From: JBEKTW01 sp963727845
GTDB lineage: Bacteria > Bacteroidota > Ignavibacteria > UBA10030 > SZUA-254
Assembly (NCBI GenBank): GCA_963727845.1
Contig: CAVSHI010000006.1
Coordinates: 62,001-126,000, forward strand
Direction: 5' to 3'
DNA length: 64,000 nucleotides
Below the pieces are notes generated by a model. That model was not told the DNA's origin, searched no databases, and saw only the letters and a program-made list of their open reading frames with translations. A program made the translations under genes and the position numbers. Of this stretch, positions 38,779 to 47,739 are shown in pieces. Each line of letters begins with the position of its first letter. Position 1 is the first letter of the stretch.

Positions 38779-38845
38779 GTCCGATTCGCAATCGGACATT
38801 GTCGAAAAATCCCTTGTATTCGCGTCGTCCGGTTACGAACCGGAC
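38779..38845. repeat. Two REP-like hairpins
   Basis: GTCCGATTCGCAATCGGAC (38779-38797) and GTCCGGTTACGAACCGGAC (38827-38845) are 8-bp stems with 3-nt loops, 29 nt apart, in the 317-bp gap between the divergent T9SS gene and porQ-like gene. They share an overall form but differ in stem bases. Confidence 0.7.
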
Positions 38846-38966
38846 TCTACACTTCCTCTTTCAACATCCGGTCAGGAGTTGCCGTCCATCTCCAAGCCCA
38901 TCGCGGGAGGGCGAAACGGTTCCAATTGCTTGAATCTCAGCGGATATTTTCATAGATTGCCTTGGA

Positions 38967-39941
38967 ATGGACCTCTCGAAAATGGCTGATTGGAAGCGAA
39001 TTTCCCGAACTCTCATCGTGATTTGCCTGACGCTCTGCGCGCGCCCGGCTGTACTCCGTGCGGACGGGACTACCACGTATGATTTTCTTCGAAGCGATGT
39101 CAGCGCGAGGGCGGCGGCGCTGGGCGGGAGTTTTGTAACTATGACCGACGACCCGAACACTATTTTCTACAACCCCGCCGGTCTGGCCTCGCTCACCACG
39201 AATCGCGTCTCCTTTGGATTCTTCAAACATCTGATGGATATCAACTCGGGCTACGCGAGCTACGGGGCGGAGATTCCCAGCCTGGGCCACGTGGGGTTCA
39301 GCGCTCTGTATATCAACTACGGACAATTTCAGCAGACGGGAGATGATGGACAAAACCTGGGGACATTCGGGGCGGGGGAATTCGCTCTCGGCGCGGGGTA
39401 CGCCGGCGAGCTACTGCCCGGGTTCAACTACGGAGTGAATGCAAAATATATTTATTCGGCGATCGCCAACTATCACTCAAGCGGCGCCGCCGTCGACTTT
39501 GGTCTTCTCTACAGCGCTGTTCCTCAACGATTGATCCTTGGAGCCAGCCTTCTCAACCTCGGCACGCAACTCAACCCGTACATCAATACAAGGGAAGACC
39601 TCCCGCTCGACCTCAAGGTCGGCGCGTCAATCTATCCCGAGCATCTGCCCGCGGTGATTCTCCTGAGTTTTGACGGGCTCAACGAATACCAGGACAATTT
39701 TGCGGACCACTTCAAGGCGTTCGCGGTGGGCGTGGAATTTACGGCGAGTCCGAATGTGCAGCTCCGGTTTGGTTACAACAACGAGAACAGACAGGATATG
39801 ACGATCGGACAGAGCGCCGGTTTTGCCGGCCTGTCGCTCGGCATAGGATTCACGAACAACACGTACACCATCGATTACGGATACACCTCGTACGGGCAGA
39901 TCGGCGCCCTGCACCGTATAAGCATTGCGCTTACTTTGTAG
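38967..39941 (+). CDS. porQ: PorQ-like outer-membrane protein (PorV/PorQ family, T9SS-associated)
   Basis: 324 residues: signal peptide (TLIVICLTLCARPAVLRA) and then a FadL-like beta-barrel. The family signature TYDFLRSDVSARAAALGGSF leads the mature protein, followed by DDPNTIFYNPAGLASL and repeated amphipathic strands (NLGTFGAGEFALGAGYAGEL, IDYGYTSYGQIGALHRISIA). PorQ is a conserved accessory outer-membrane protein of T9SS with a role in handling cargo at the surface. A second ATG at 38982 could also be used. Three T9SS cargo genes lie just upstream on the other strand. Confidence 0.85.
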   Translation: MDLSKMADWKRISRTLIVICLTLCARPAVLRADGTTTYDFLRSDVSARAAALGGSFVTMTDDPNTIFYNPAGLASLTTNRVSFGFFKHLMDINSGYASYGAEIPSLGHVGFSALYINYGQFQQTGDDGQNLGTFGAGEFALGAGYAGELLPGFNYGVNAKYIYSAIANYHSSGAAVDFGLLYSAVPQRLILGASLLNLGTQLNPYINTREDLPLDLKVGASIYPEHLPAVILLSFDGLNEYQDNFADHFKAFAVGVEFTASPNVQLRFGYNNENRQDMTIGQSAGFAGLSLGIGFTNNTYTIDYGYTSYGQIGALHRISIALTL

Positions 39942-40603
39942 CACCATCCTTTTTCCGCCAGTCGTTCCATCCTCTCCTAATAGGAGAGGATTACAGGTGA
40001 GGTTCACTGAGCAACGAGACGATTCGCCCGCCCAATCCCTCAATCGTAATCAGCCTCTTTTCAAAACCGGACCACGAAAAACAAAGTTGTTGTCATTCTG
40101 AATCCGTCAGAGGCGGATGAAGAATCTTCTTTTGCACCAGGGTTGAGCTGTTTCACGGAGTTTACCCTGAGCGCCACCGAAGGGTTCACTATGACGCCCA
40201 AGGTGCCAGATCCTTCGTCCGTCCCGAACAAAACAGGACGGACTCAGGATGACGATCTCTTTTTTTCTTGATTGATGGATAGCCAGAGAGGCATCGATGC
40301 GGGCATGTCGCGAACTGAAGCTCGCGGGACATTGTTGCCGGTGGAGAGCTGGTCAGAGGTTTGGTCTATGTCGCGAGCTGAAGCTCGCGGGACATTGTTG
40401 CCGGCGGGGAGTTGGTCAGAGGTTTGGTCTATGTCGCGAGCTGAAGCTCGCGGGACATTGTTGCCGGCGGGGAGTTGGTCAGAGGTTTGGTCTATGGCGC
40501 GGGCTGAAGCTTGCGGGCCATTGTTGCCGGCGGAGAGTTGGTCAGAGGTTTGGTCTATGTCGCGAGCTGAAGCTCGCGGGACAGAAAAGAGGTAGGCCCG
40601 CCT
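39942..40603. other. 662-bp intergenic region with dispersed and tandem repeats
   Basis: Contains a palindrome CCTCTCCTAATAGGAGAGG (39971-39989), a stretch resembling the common dispersed TTGTCATTCTGAATCCGTC / CAGGATGACGATCTC repeat (40091-40260), and the 63-bp tandem array (40304-40587). The frames open through the array are a by-product of its 63-bp period. Confidence 0.7.
40304..40587. repeat. 63-bp tandem repeat array, about 4.5 copies
   Basis: Unit of 63 bp containing the palindrome CGCGAGCTGAAGCTCGCG followed by GGACATTGTTGCCGGCGGGG and GTTGGTCAGAGGTTTGGTCT. Units 2 and 3 are practically identical; units 1 and 4 vary by a few bases (unit 4 has GCGGGCTGAAGCTTGCGGGC, which keeps the hairpin mostly paired). 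The array ends with a fifth palindrome. Confidence 0.9.
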
Positions 40604-41353
40604 CTAAGCTGTGCCGAGGATCGATTCGAGGAGACGCTGGCTGACGTAAAACAGGAGCATTCCTCCGAAAACCACCAATGGCGCGACGCGGTTCTTCGAC
40701 CGGTTGATTTCCGGGATGAGGTCGCTCGCTCCGACATAGGTCGCCGCGCCCGCCGAGATTGCGAAGGCAATGCCAATGGTATCTTTGCCGATGCTTGACA
40801 TGAAGAACACGACAAAGATTCCCGCCATCGTCGCCGCGCCGGTGACGATGGACGCGATGAACGCTCTCTTCCGCGGCTGGTTCGCCGCCAGCGTGACCGA
40901 CGCGATCGTCAGACCCTCCGGCAGCTTGTGCAGCGTGATGGCAATAAATATCAACAATCCGATGAGATAGTTGAATTGCATGCCCGCGGAAATCGAAAAT
41001 CCGTCGAAGAAAGCGTGAATGACAAGACCCGAGACGGCGGACAGACCTGCGAACGGGGAGAGCATGACATCCGTATGCGTTTCCTCGCCAAAATGGAGAT
41101 GTCCGACCACCGTGTGTTCAAAGAAATGCAGAACGCTAAAGCCGATGATGATGTAAAGGGAAGCGACGCCGCCCAGAAAGTGCAGGCTTTCCGGTATGAG
41201 CTCGAGGAAGACCAGCGCGAGGATAAACCCTGCGCTCAGGGCAAGAAGGTATTCCTGGATTTTCTTGGGCCATTCTTTCCGGAAGGCAATGAGCGCCCCT
41301 CCGAGAATTTCCACTCCGGCAGCAATCAATCCGAAAATAATTATGCGAAACAT
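40604..41353 (-). CDS. ZIP family divalent metal transporter
   Basis: 249 residues with eight predicted hydrophobic segments. The ZIP metal-site helices are clear: LVIHAFFDGFSISAGM (TM4, about residues 110-125) and ITLHKLPEGLTIASV (TM5, about 139-153). A His-rich loop (FFEHTVVGHLHFGEETHTD) lies between TM3 and TM4, as in many ZIP proteins. It imports or exchanges Zn2+ or related metals across the inner membrane. The TPR gene ends 11 bp upstream, so the two are probably one transcript. Substrate cannot be decided from sequence. Confidence 0.92.
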   Translation of the reverse strand: MFRIIIFGLIAAGVEILGGALIAFRKEWPKKIQEYLLALSAGFILALVFLELIPESLHFLGGVASLYIIIGFSVLHFFEHTVVGHLHFGEETHTDVMLSPFAGLSAVSGLVIHAFFDGFSISAGMQFNYLIGLLIFIAITLHKLPEGLTIASVTLAANQPRKRAFIASIVTGAATMAGIFVVFFMSSIGKDTIGIAFAISAGAATYVGASDLIPEINRSKNRVAPLVVFGGMLLFYVSQRLLESILGTA

Positions 41354-41364
41354 GCCGTGAGCCC

Positions 41365-42531
41365 CTAAAACTTGCCGTAGGGGGTTTTCAAATACTTTTC
41401 CGCAATGTTGTGCGCTTCCTGGTAGTCCGTCATCTTCAGTACTTTGTTGTACTGCTCGATCGCAAGGTCCCGTTTGGACTGGAGGTCGCAGATCATCCCG
41501 ATTTTCAGATTTGCCATGACCATGAATCCGGATGGACCGGTCTTGTCGAGGCTGCGCGAGAGCTCATCACAGCGATAGAAGTGCTGAAGCGCAGCGTCAT
41601 TATTGTGAAAGGTCATTTCATACATGCCGAGGTAGTAGTGTGCCTCGCGCTCCACGCCGTTGTTATATCCGAGCTTCTTCTGCCCGACGCGCACAAGGAT
41701 ATCGAAGAACGTCTGATGCATATCATCCCATCGGCCGATCGCCGCCTGGCAGCGGCCGAGATAGCGGTGAAACACAACGTTGTTTGGAAATCGCCGGTAC
41801 AGTCGTTCTGCGATCGGCAGTGACTGGAAATAGTCTTTTTCGTAGTTGAAGAGAAGCTGGAGCAGGAAGTAAGACGCCTCGATGTTCGCATACGTGGCTT
41901 TGTCCGATGCCTTCTGCAATTGATGGATGCCCTTCAGTTTATCGCCGCCCGGGAAGAAGATCATGAGCGGTTTCACGACAGGGTATTGTTCGGGGATTAT
42001 GGCGGCGTAATAATTATAAATGCCGATGCCGAGAAGGATATCGTAATTGTCGGGGGCAAGGTGGTAGGCTTTCTGGACAATCGGGAGGGCGAGCCGGCCG
42101 TCGTTCGCCGCCTTTAACCACTCGTCGCGATTCGCGTGCAGCCTTCCCCGGTATCCCGCCGCTCCCCCTTTGAAAAACAATGCCGCGACATCATTCTCAT
42201 CCTTATCGAGCCGTTTGTCGCAGATGTCGATAACGTTTCCCAGCATCGAATAGAATTTTTCATCGCGCGATTCGTTGTCGATGTCCATCATGATCTTCCA
42301 CCACTCGACCATCGCGAGGAAAAAATGGCCGGCAGGGTGGTCGGGGTTCAGGTCGACAACCGTTTGGAATTCCGCCTGCGCGCTGTCGAAGGAGAGATTG
42401 TAGACGTACTCAATGCCCCTTTGGATGTGGATGTTGAGCTTTGGGTCGGTAATCAGCTGCCCGCCCGCCAGTGGCCTGAAAACCAGGAAGAGGACGAGAA
42501 GAGGTATAACCTTACGCCAATCCATGTTCAC
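41365..42531 (-). CDS. TPR-repeat protein with signal peptide
   Basis: 388 residues. Begins with a signal peptide (VIPLLVLFLVFRPLAGG) and continues with helical TPR-like repeats: FDSAQAEFQTVVDLNPDHPA (about residue 48), ANDGRLALPIVQKAYHLAPD, FLLQLLFNYEKDYFQSLPIA, YYLGMYEMTFHNNDAALQHF and a last one at QSKRDLAIEQYNKVLKMTDY. Probably periplasmic and a protein-protein scaffold; no partner can be named. It lies 11 bp before the ZIP gene and 35 bp after glyS on the same strand. Confidence 0.8.
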   Translation of the reverse strand: MNMDWRKVIPLLVLFLVFRPLAGGQLITDPKLNIHIQRGIEYVYNLSFDSAQAEFQTVVDLNPDHPAGHFFLAMVEWWKIMMDIDNESRDEKFYSMLGNVIDICDKRLDKDENDVAALFFKGGAAGYRGRLHANRDEWLKAANDGRLALPIVQKAYHLAPDNYDILLGIGIYNYYAAIIPEQYPVVKPLMIFFPGGDKLKGIHQLQKASDKATYANIEASYFLLQLLFNYEKDYFQSLPIAERLYRRFPNNVVFHRYLGRCQAAIGRWDDMHQTFFDILVRVGQKKLGYNNGVEREAHYYLGMYEMTFHNNDAALQHFYRCDELSRSLDKTGPSGFMVMANLKIGMICDLQSKRDLAIEQYNKVLKMTDYQEAHNIAEKYLKTPYGKF

Positions 42532-42566
42532 GAGAAGGTCATTCTTTGGCTGATAGGGAGGCTGGG

Positions 42567-44048
42567 TTAGGGTTGAAGCTTTTTCGTGAAATACCCGAGC
42601 AGTTGCGTTGAGTTCACCCGCTCCTGAACCATGGTGTCGCGCTCACGAACGGTCACGCTTTGATCCTGCAATGTCTGGGAATCTATCGTCACGCAATAAG
42701 GAGTCCCGATTTCATCCTGCCTGCGGTATCGGCGTCCGACCGCCCCGCTGTCATCGTAGAAAACATGGAGATGGGGGCGCAGGTCCCGTTCGATGTTCCT
42801 GGCAATCTCCGGCATGCCGTCGCGATTGACCAGCGGGAAAATGGCTGCCTTGATAGGGGCGAGCTGCGGCTGAAATTTCAACACCGTTCGCGTTTCCATC
42901 TTGCCGTCGGCAGTCGGAGCTTCTTCTTCGTTGTAGGCGTCGACCAGCACAGCCATGAACGAACGGCTCGCTCCGGCGGACGTTTCGATGATGAAGGGTG
43001 TGAATTTTTCTTTGGACTCCTCGTCGAAGTACTTGAGACTTTTCCCCGAGAATTGCTCGTGACGTGAGAGGTCGTAATCGGTGCGGTTGTGGACACCCTC
43101 GATTTCACCCCAGCCAAAGGGGAATTCGTATTCGATGTCGTACGCATCCTTCGCATAATGTGCGAGCTTGTCCGGTTCGTGCCGGTGCCAGCGGAGTTTC
43201 GCCTCCCGCATGCCGATCGAGACGAACCACTTCCAGCGCTGTTCCCGCCAGTATTCAAACCAGGTGACGTCGGTTCCCGGCTTGACGAAGAACTGCATTT
43301 CCATCTGCTCGAATTCGCGTGTCCGAAACAGAAAATTCTTCGTGTTGATCTCGTTCCGGAATGCCTTCCCGATCTGCGCTATGCCGAAAGGCAGTTTCTG
43401 TCGTGACGCAGCCTGCACATTCAGGAAGTTGACGAAGATTCCCTGCGCTGTCTCCGGACGCATATAGACAACGCTGCCCGTATCCTCGACTGGTCCGACA
43501 AAGGTCTTAAACATCAGGTTGAACTTTCGCGCTTCGGTGAACGTGCCCTTGTTGCCGCAGTTGGGGCAGGAGAGGGCTTTGAGCACTGAGTTTTGAGCTG
43601 TCTCGACGATTTTCTGGAATTCTGTGACAACGAATTCATCCTGCAGCTGACCCTGAAACCGCGCGGGATCGAGCTCACGCAGGACATCCTTTTGTTTCTT
43701 GATGGACAGCTCCTCAAAGAGGATGTCCAGCCGGTATCTCGCCTTGCATTGTTTGCAATCCACCATCGGGTCGGTGAAATTCTCGACGTGGCCCGAAGCT
43801 TCCCACACGCGAGGATGCATGAGGATCGCGGCATCGATGCCCTCGATGTCCTCGCGGTAGGTCATCGCTTTCCACCACGCGTCCTTGATGTTCCGCAGAA
43901 GCTCGACGCCGAGTGGACCGTAATCCCACGCCCCGTTGAGTCCGCCGTAGATTTCGCTGGATTGGTAAACGAATCCCCTCCGCTTCGCGAGGGAGACGAG
44001 TTTCTCCATGAGCTGTGAATCCGGTGTCGTGTTGCTGGTTTTTGCCAT
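42567..44048 (-). CDS. glyS: Glycyl-tRNA synthetase, class II dimeric type
   Basis: 493 residues; charges tRNA-Gly with glycine. It is the single-subunit (alpha2) form also found in archaea, eukaryotes and many bacteria. Marks: YGGLNGAWDYGPLGVELLRN near the start, class II motif 2 (FRNEINTKNFLFRTREFEQM), motif 3 region (IETSAGASRSFMAVLVDAYN), and the anticodon-binding domain with VGRRYRRQDEIGTPYCVTID and VTVRERDTMVQERV. A CPNCGNKG segment sits in the insertion. The ATG at 44048 lies 2 bp after the upstream gene; a longer upstream frame is shadow sequence. Confidence 0.96.
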   Translation of the reverse strand: MAKTSNTTPDSQLMEKLVSLAKRRGFVYQSSEIYGGLNGAWDYGPLGVELLRNIKDAWWKAMTYREDIEGIDAAILMHPRVWEASGHVENFTDPMVDCKQCKARYRLDILFEELSIKKQKDVLRELDPARFQGQLQDEFVVTEFQKIVETAQNSVLKALSCPNCGNKGTFTEARKFNLMFKTFVGPVEDTGSVVYMRPETAQGIFVNFLNVQAASRQKLPFGIAQIGKAFRNEINTKNFLFRTREFEQMEMQFFVKPGTDVTWFEYWREQRWKWFVSIGMREAKLRWHRHEPDKLAHYAKDAYDIEYEFPFGWGEIEGVHNRTDYDLSRHEQFSGKSLKYFDEESKEKFTPFIIETSAGASRSFMAVLVDAYNEEEAPTADGKMETRTVLKFQPQLAPIKAAIFPLVNRDGMPEIARNIERDLRPHLHVFYDDSGAVGRRYRRQDEIGTPYCVTIDSQTLQDQSVTVRERDTMVQERVNSTQLLGYFTKKLQP

Positions 44049-44050
44049 GT

Positions 44051-44551
44051 TTACAAATTGACGTGTGTGGTTTTTTGATCGATTTGTTTCAAGCTCAGAC
44101 TTGTTTTCAGAATGATCGTCTGGACGATGACTTTTTGCAGCTCGATATGAATTGTGACGCTGTTCTCTTTCACGTTTTCCGTTGCCACAGCCCGGCCGCC
44201 GAATCGATGCGCCATCGAGTTGAACGCGACATTCATGATCGCGGGGACAACCTCCGGCGGGACGGCGACGCGCCGTTCGGTGCGAACAAAATTTTGTTCC
44301 GGGACGGCGATTTGCCGTTTGCGCACCCACGCTTGTTCAATGCCGAACCGGGTAAGCACCGAATCCACTTCATGGTCAATCGCCGGCAGGGACGCAGAAA
44401 ATTCCTGCCGCAGCTGGTCGGGCGTTCGCTCGGGATCCGGCATGCTCAGGAAAAACAAAGCCAGCGCAGCGCACCCGAGTGCTGCTGCAAGCAATAAACG
44501 GAAAATTACACCCTTTTCAAAGTATTTCGATATTTTCGCATCTGCCGTCAT
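44051..44551 (-). CDS. Hypothetical single-pass membrane protein
   Basis: 166 residues from the ATG at 44551, chosen because GGGGAGG lies just upstream. One membrane helix near the N-terminus (GVIFRLLLAAALGCAALALFF) and a periplasmic domain of about 120 residues (TPDQLRQEFSASLPAIDHEV, ERRVAVPPEVVPAIMNVAFN, ENSVTIHIELQKVIVQTIIL). I do not recognise the family. It is 2 bp from glyS and downstream of the enoyl-CoA hydratase, so it is in a same-strand group but shows no functional clue. Confidence 0.6.
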   Translation of the reverse strand: MTADAKISKYFEKGVIFRLLLAAALGCAALALFFLSMPDPERTPDQLRQEFSASLPAIDHEVDSVLTRFGIEQAWVRKRQIAVPEQNFVRTERRVAVPPEVVPAIMNVAFNSMAHRFGGRAVATENVKENSVTIHIELQKVIVQTIILKTSLSLKQIDQKTTHVNL

Positions 44552-44678
44552 CCCATGGCCTCCCCGACTCATCGTCATCGGGAAAACCGTGCGGTCTGAC
44601 ATCCTCCGAGGATTCGGGATGTGCCGCCGTCAAATTGGCGGCAACACCTTTCGATGGAAGAATCGGGGAAGGGGAGAC

Positions 44679-45461
44679 TCATTTCCCTCTGAACTCCGGC
44701 TTTCGTTTTTCGAGGAAGGCTTTCACACCCTCTTTAGCGTCCTGCGTGCCACAGCACTCGCCGAAAAGTGAAGCTTCGACCTTCAGTCCCTCGCTGAGCG
44801 GCATCTCCATGCTCGCGTTGATCGCTTTCAACGCCATGCGAATTGCGAGCTGGCCTTTGCCCGTGATTGTCCTGGCAATCGATTCTGCCGTCGCGAGCAG
44901 TTCTTTCTGCGGAACAACTCTGTTGACCAGCCCGATGCGCAGGGCTTCCTGAGCATCGATCTGGTTCCCGGTCAGGATCAGCTCCGCCGCCTTGCCGGAG
45001 CCGACAAGCCGAGAAAGGCGCTGGGTTCCACCGTAGCCCGGGATGATTCCGAGACTTACCTCCGGCTGGCCGAACTTCGCGTTCTCCGATGCGATTCTCA
45101 TATGGCATGCCAGCGCCAGCTCACAGCCGCCGCCCAGGGCGTAGCCGTTGACCGCGGCGATGACCGGTTTTCCAAGATGCTGGACGAGGTCGAGAATGGA
45201 TTGCCCGCCGCTTGCAAAATCCTTCCCTGTTTCGGAGTCGAGGGCGGCCAACTCGCCAATGTCAGTTCCTGCAACAAACGACTTCTCGCCGGCGCCTGTC
45301 AGGATGACAACGTCAACGTCGGGATTGATCTTCAGTGATGCGAAGAGGTCCCTGATCTCATTCTTGCATTGAGCGTTCAAGGCGTTCAGCTTGTCCGGAC
45401 GGTTGACGGTCACAACTGCGATACGATCTTTGGTTGATACCAGAAGTGTTGAATATGTCAT
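44679..45461 (-). CDS. Enoyl-CoA hydratase/isomerase (crotonase family)
   Basis: 260 residues, the family's normal length. Crotonases hydrate 2-enoyl-CoA in fatty-acid or butanoate metabolism. Visible: CoA-binding region SFVAGTDIGELA (about 66-77), oxyanion-hole motif AAVNGYALGGGCELALACHM (about 100-119) with the first catalytic Glu, and GQPEVSLGIIPGYGGTQRL (about 128-146) with the second Glu. Both glutamates are present, so it should be an active hydratase. Exact chain-length preference is unknown. Downstream genes are a membrane protein and glyS. Confidence 0.93.
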   Translation of the reverse strand: MTYSTLLVSTKDRIAVVTVNRPDKLNALNAQCKNEIRDLFASLKINPDVDVVILTGAGEKSFVAGTDIGELAALDSETGKDFASGGQSILDLVQHLGKPVIAAVNGYALGGGCELALACHMRIASENAKFGQPEVSLGIIPGYGGTQRLSRLVGSGKAAELILTGNQIDAQEALRIGLVNRVVPQKELLATAESIARTITGKGQLAIRMALKAINASMEMPLSEGLKVEASLFGECCGTQDAKEGVKAFLEKRKPEFRGK

Positions 45462-45722
45462 TGCCAGTTATTAGTTCTTAGTTGTTGGTTCTTGGTTGTT
45501 AGTTCTTGGTTCTTGTTATTGGTCATCCATCATTGGTCATTAGTTCCTGGTTCTGACCTTGAGCTTTTTGCTAACAATTCAAAATTAAAAATGAAAAATT
45601 AAAAAATGTTCTGGCATCTCTTTATCTCAACTATCTAACTACCCAACTATTCAACTATCCAACTACTCATCATCTCAACTACTTAACGATCTAACTCTTC
45701 AACGATCTAACTACCAACGTAC
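45462..45722. repeat. Composite intergenic heptamer repeat
   Basis: Heptamer-type TTGGTTN/TTAGTTN sequence (45468-45550), the AT core TCAAAATTAAAAATGAAAAA (45579-45606), then TTCTGGCATCTC and AACTANN heptamers (ATCTAAC, ACCCAACTATTCAACTATCC; 45625-45720). Same modules, in inverse order, lie between hslV and hslU. Non-coding. Confidence 0.8.
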
Positions 45723-46790
45723 TTACCACGCCACCTCAACCCTGCTCTGATCTCCTATCATAAACCGGTGGACGTGCGGTTTGCCGGTGGCTTCAACGAT
45801 CTCAACTTCATTGCCCAGCAGGCTGCCCTCGATCCGGATCTTAACGTCGATTACTCTGCAATCGCGCAACAGGATGCTGTATTCCACTTCCGAGTTTTTG
45901 ATGATCGTGTTATCTCCGATGGATGTGAATGGTCCGACATAGCTGTTCTCGATGACACAGTTTCTTCCGATAATCGCAGGACCCCGGACGACGCTGCTCA
46001 GGATCTTCGCACCTTGCTCGAGGACGACCTTCCCGGCGACGGTCGAGGAGCTGTCCACTTCGCCTTCCATGCGCGGCTCAATGTTGTCGAGTACCAGGCG
46101 ATTTGCCTCCAGGAGGTCGGTCGGTTTGCCCGTGTCTTTCCACCATCCGGTGATTTCGCTGTATCCGACCTTGTATCCTTTGTCGATGAGATACTGATGA
46201 GCGTCGGAAATCTCAAGCTCGCCGCGTTTGCTCGGTTTGATTTTGCTCACCGCTTCGAAGATGTTCTTATCGTAAATGTAGATTCCCGCCACGGCAAATT
46301 GACTCTTCGGCTTTTTCGGCTTTTCTTCCACGCGCACGATCTTTCCGTTCTTGATTTCCGGCACGCCGAACCGTTCCGGGTCTTTCACCTTCGCGAGCGT
46401 CAGAAAACAATTGCATCCGCTTTTCTCGAAGTCGTCGATGAATCGTTTTATTCCGCCGACGACCATATTGTCTCCGAGATAGAAAATGAAATTATCGTTG
46501 CCGATGAATTTCCTGGAGATCTTGACGACATGCGCCAGGCCGAGCGGTCCCTTCTGGGGGATGTAGGTTATCTTCACACCCCACTTCTTACCGTTCCCGA
46601 CGGCATTCGGGACTTCGTTGCTGTCGGCATTGTGAATGATGCCGATGTGTCGAATGCCCGCCTCGACTGCGGCCTCGATCGCATAATGGAGAATCGGTTT
46701 ATTGGCGATCGGGATGAGATGTTTATTCTGTGTGTGCGTCAGGGGCCGCAGCCGTGTGCCGCGACCGCCGCTGGCAATGAGAGCCTTCAA
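45723..46790 (-). CDS. Glucose-1-phosphate thymidylyltransferase, long RmlA type
   Basis: 355 residues. Makes an NDP-sugar from a sugar-1-phosphate and NTP. Marks: LIASGGRGTRLRPLTHTQNK (nucleotide-binding GGxGTRLxPLT with catalytic Arg/Lys), KPILHYAIEAAVEAGI, FIFYLGDNMVVGG and a C-terminal left-handed beta-helix (AIIGRNCVIENSYVGPFTSI). The beta-helix marks the long RmlA form seen in polysaccharide and antibiotic sugar clusters. The start is TTG at 46790 with AAGGGG 7 nt upstream; it overlaps the stop of the DUF2520 gene by 4 nt (TTGA), implying translational coupling. A longer ATG frame would run into the DUF2520 gene. Confidence 0.9.
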   Translation of the reverse strand: MKALIASGGRGTRLRPLTHTQNKHLIPIANKPILHYAIEAAVEAGIRHIGIIHNADSNEVPNAVGNGKKWGVKITYIPQKGPLGLAHVVKISRKFIGNDNFIFYLGDNMVVGGIKRFIDDFEKSGCNCFLTLAKVKDPERFGVPEIKNGKIVRVEEKPKKPKSQFAVAGIYIYDKNIFEAVSKIKPSKRGELEISDAHQYLIDKGYKVGYSEITGWWKDTGKPTDLLEANRLVLDNIEPRMEGEVDSSSTVAGKVVLEQGAKILSSVVRGPAIIGRNCVIENSYVGPFTSIGDNTIIKNSEVEYSILLRDCRVIDVKIRIEGSLLGNEVEIVEATGKPHVHRFMIGDQSRVEVAW

Positions 46791-47734
46791 TGTTTTCCCC
46801 TTGAATTGTGTTTGATCGGTGAGGTTTGAATGAATTTTCTGAATCGGGATATGATGCCGTCGTACTCCTGCTGGCTGATTCTGCCGTGTTCTTTTGCGAT
46901 GCGAGCCACTTCGATCCCGCCGATAGTATAGAGTGGAAGGAACTCCGGCGCATGCTTCGACAATGCGACGAGGTGGCAATCGACGGTTGCCATGTCTCCC
47001 CGTAGGATCGGACCGGTGAGCGCATTGGCCGTCGTATTCTTCACGGAATTCTCCATCGACAACGTCATCAGCGGGCCGAAGACTTCCGTCCATGACGCCC
47101 GCAGGTCCAGGCGTTTCGCGAGCTCGCTGATGGCGTTCAGGAACACCACCATGTAGCCGGAAGCGAAAACGCATGCGACATGATAGAGCGGTTTGAGCTC
47201 GCGCGGAATGATAATGGATTTCCCGCCGATAGCGTTCACGAGTAATTCGGCCCTGGCGACCGCCCTGGGTTCACCATCAATGCCGAAATAAATTCCTCTG
47301 AGCTTTGATGCGCCGCCCGACTTTCCGGAGTGGCTGGAGGCGGAGGGAAACGATTGAACCGGATGGATGGAAGCAACCGTTGCACCTTTTCGCTTGAGCG
47401 GCTCCAGCACATCCGCGGAGAGAACACCGGAGGCATGAGCGACAAACAATTTTTTGAACTTCAACGTTTTCGACTTCGAGAGTTCTTTCGAGATTTCGCC
47501 GACAGCGCCGTCCGGCGTGGCAATCAGGATAATTTCGCTGAGACTTGAAATATCCCCGACAACGGTGCCGGCTTTCCTGCATTTGACGGCCTTCGCAAGG
47601 GCAAGGGCCGACCGGCCCGACCGGCTGATGACCGAGACAATGCTGTATCCGGTTTCATGCAGCGCGCGCGCAAGCGAAGAACCGACGCCGCCCGCACCAA
47701 TAACGGACACTCTTGGATGCTTAGAAGTTGGCAT
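46787..47734 (-). CDS. DUF2520 Rossmann-fold protein (ProC-like)
   Basis: 315 residues. N-terminal NAD(P)-binding Rossmann domain with VSVIGAGGVGSSLARALHET (about residues 9-28); central AHASGVLSADVLEPLKRKGA and ASIHPVQSFP, a mark of the DUF2520 family; C-terminal helical dimerisation domain (LYHVACVFASGYMVVFLNAI, ALTGPILRGDMATVDCHLVA). The fold resembles pyrroline-5-carboxylate reductase and 6-phosphogluconate dehydrogenase, but the reaction is unknown. Coupled to the nucleotidyltransferase by a 4-nt overlap, and 5 bp behind the MEMO gene. Confidence 0.88.
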   Translation of the reverse strand: MPTSKHPRVSVIGAGGVGSSLARALHETGYSIVSVISRSGRSALALAKAVKCRKAGTVVGDISSLSEIILIATPDGAVGEISKELSKSKTLKFKKLFVAHASGVLSADVLEPLKRKGATVASIHPVQSFPSASSHSGKSGGASKLRGIYFGIDGEPRAVARAELLVNAIGGKSIIIPRELKPLYHVACVFASGYMVVFLNAISELAKRLDLRASWTEVFGPLMTLSMENSVKNTTANALTGPILRGDMATVDCHLVALSKHAPEFLPLYTIGGIEVARIAKEHGRISQQEYDGIISRFRKFIQTSPIKHNSRGKH

Positions 47735-47739
47735 GCGAA

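Noticed and set aside
40304..40587. CRISPR array
   Set aside because: The whole 63-bp unit is repeated, so there are no unique spacers, and no cas genes are present.
40272..40644. Long open frames with a 21-residue repeat (SRAEARGTLLPAGSWSEVWS type)
   Set aside because: They arise from the 63-bp tandem repeat, open in more than one frame, with no ribosome binding site and no family.
45723..47174. 483-residue version of the nucleotidyltransferase
   Set aside because: The first ~128 residues overlap the DUF2520 gene out of frame and look non-native; the TTG at 46790 has a good ribosome binding site.
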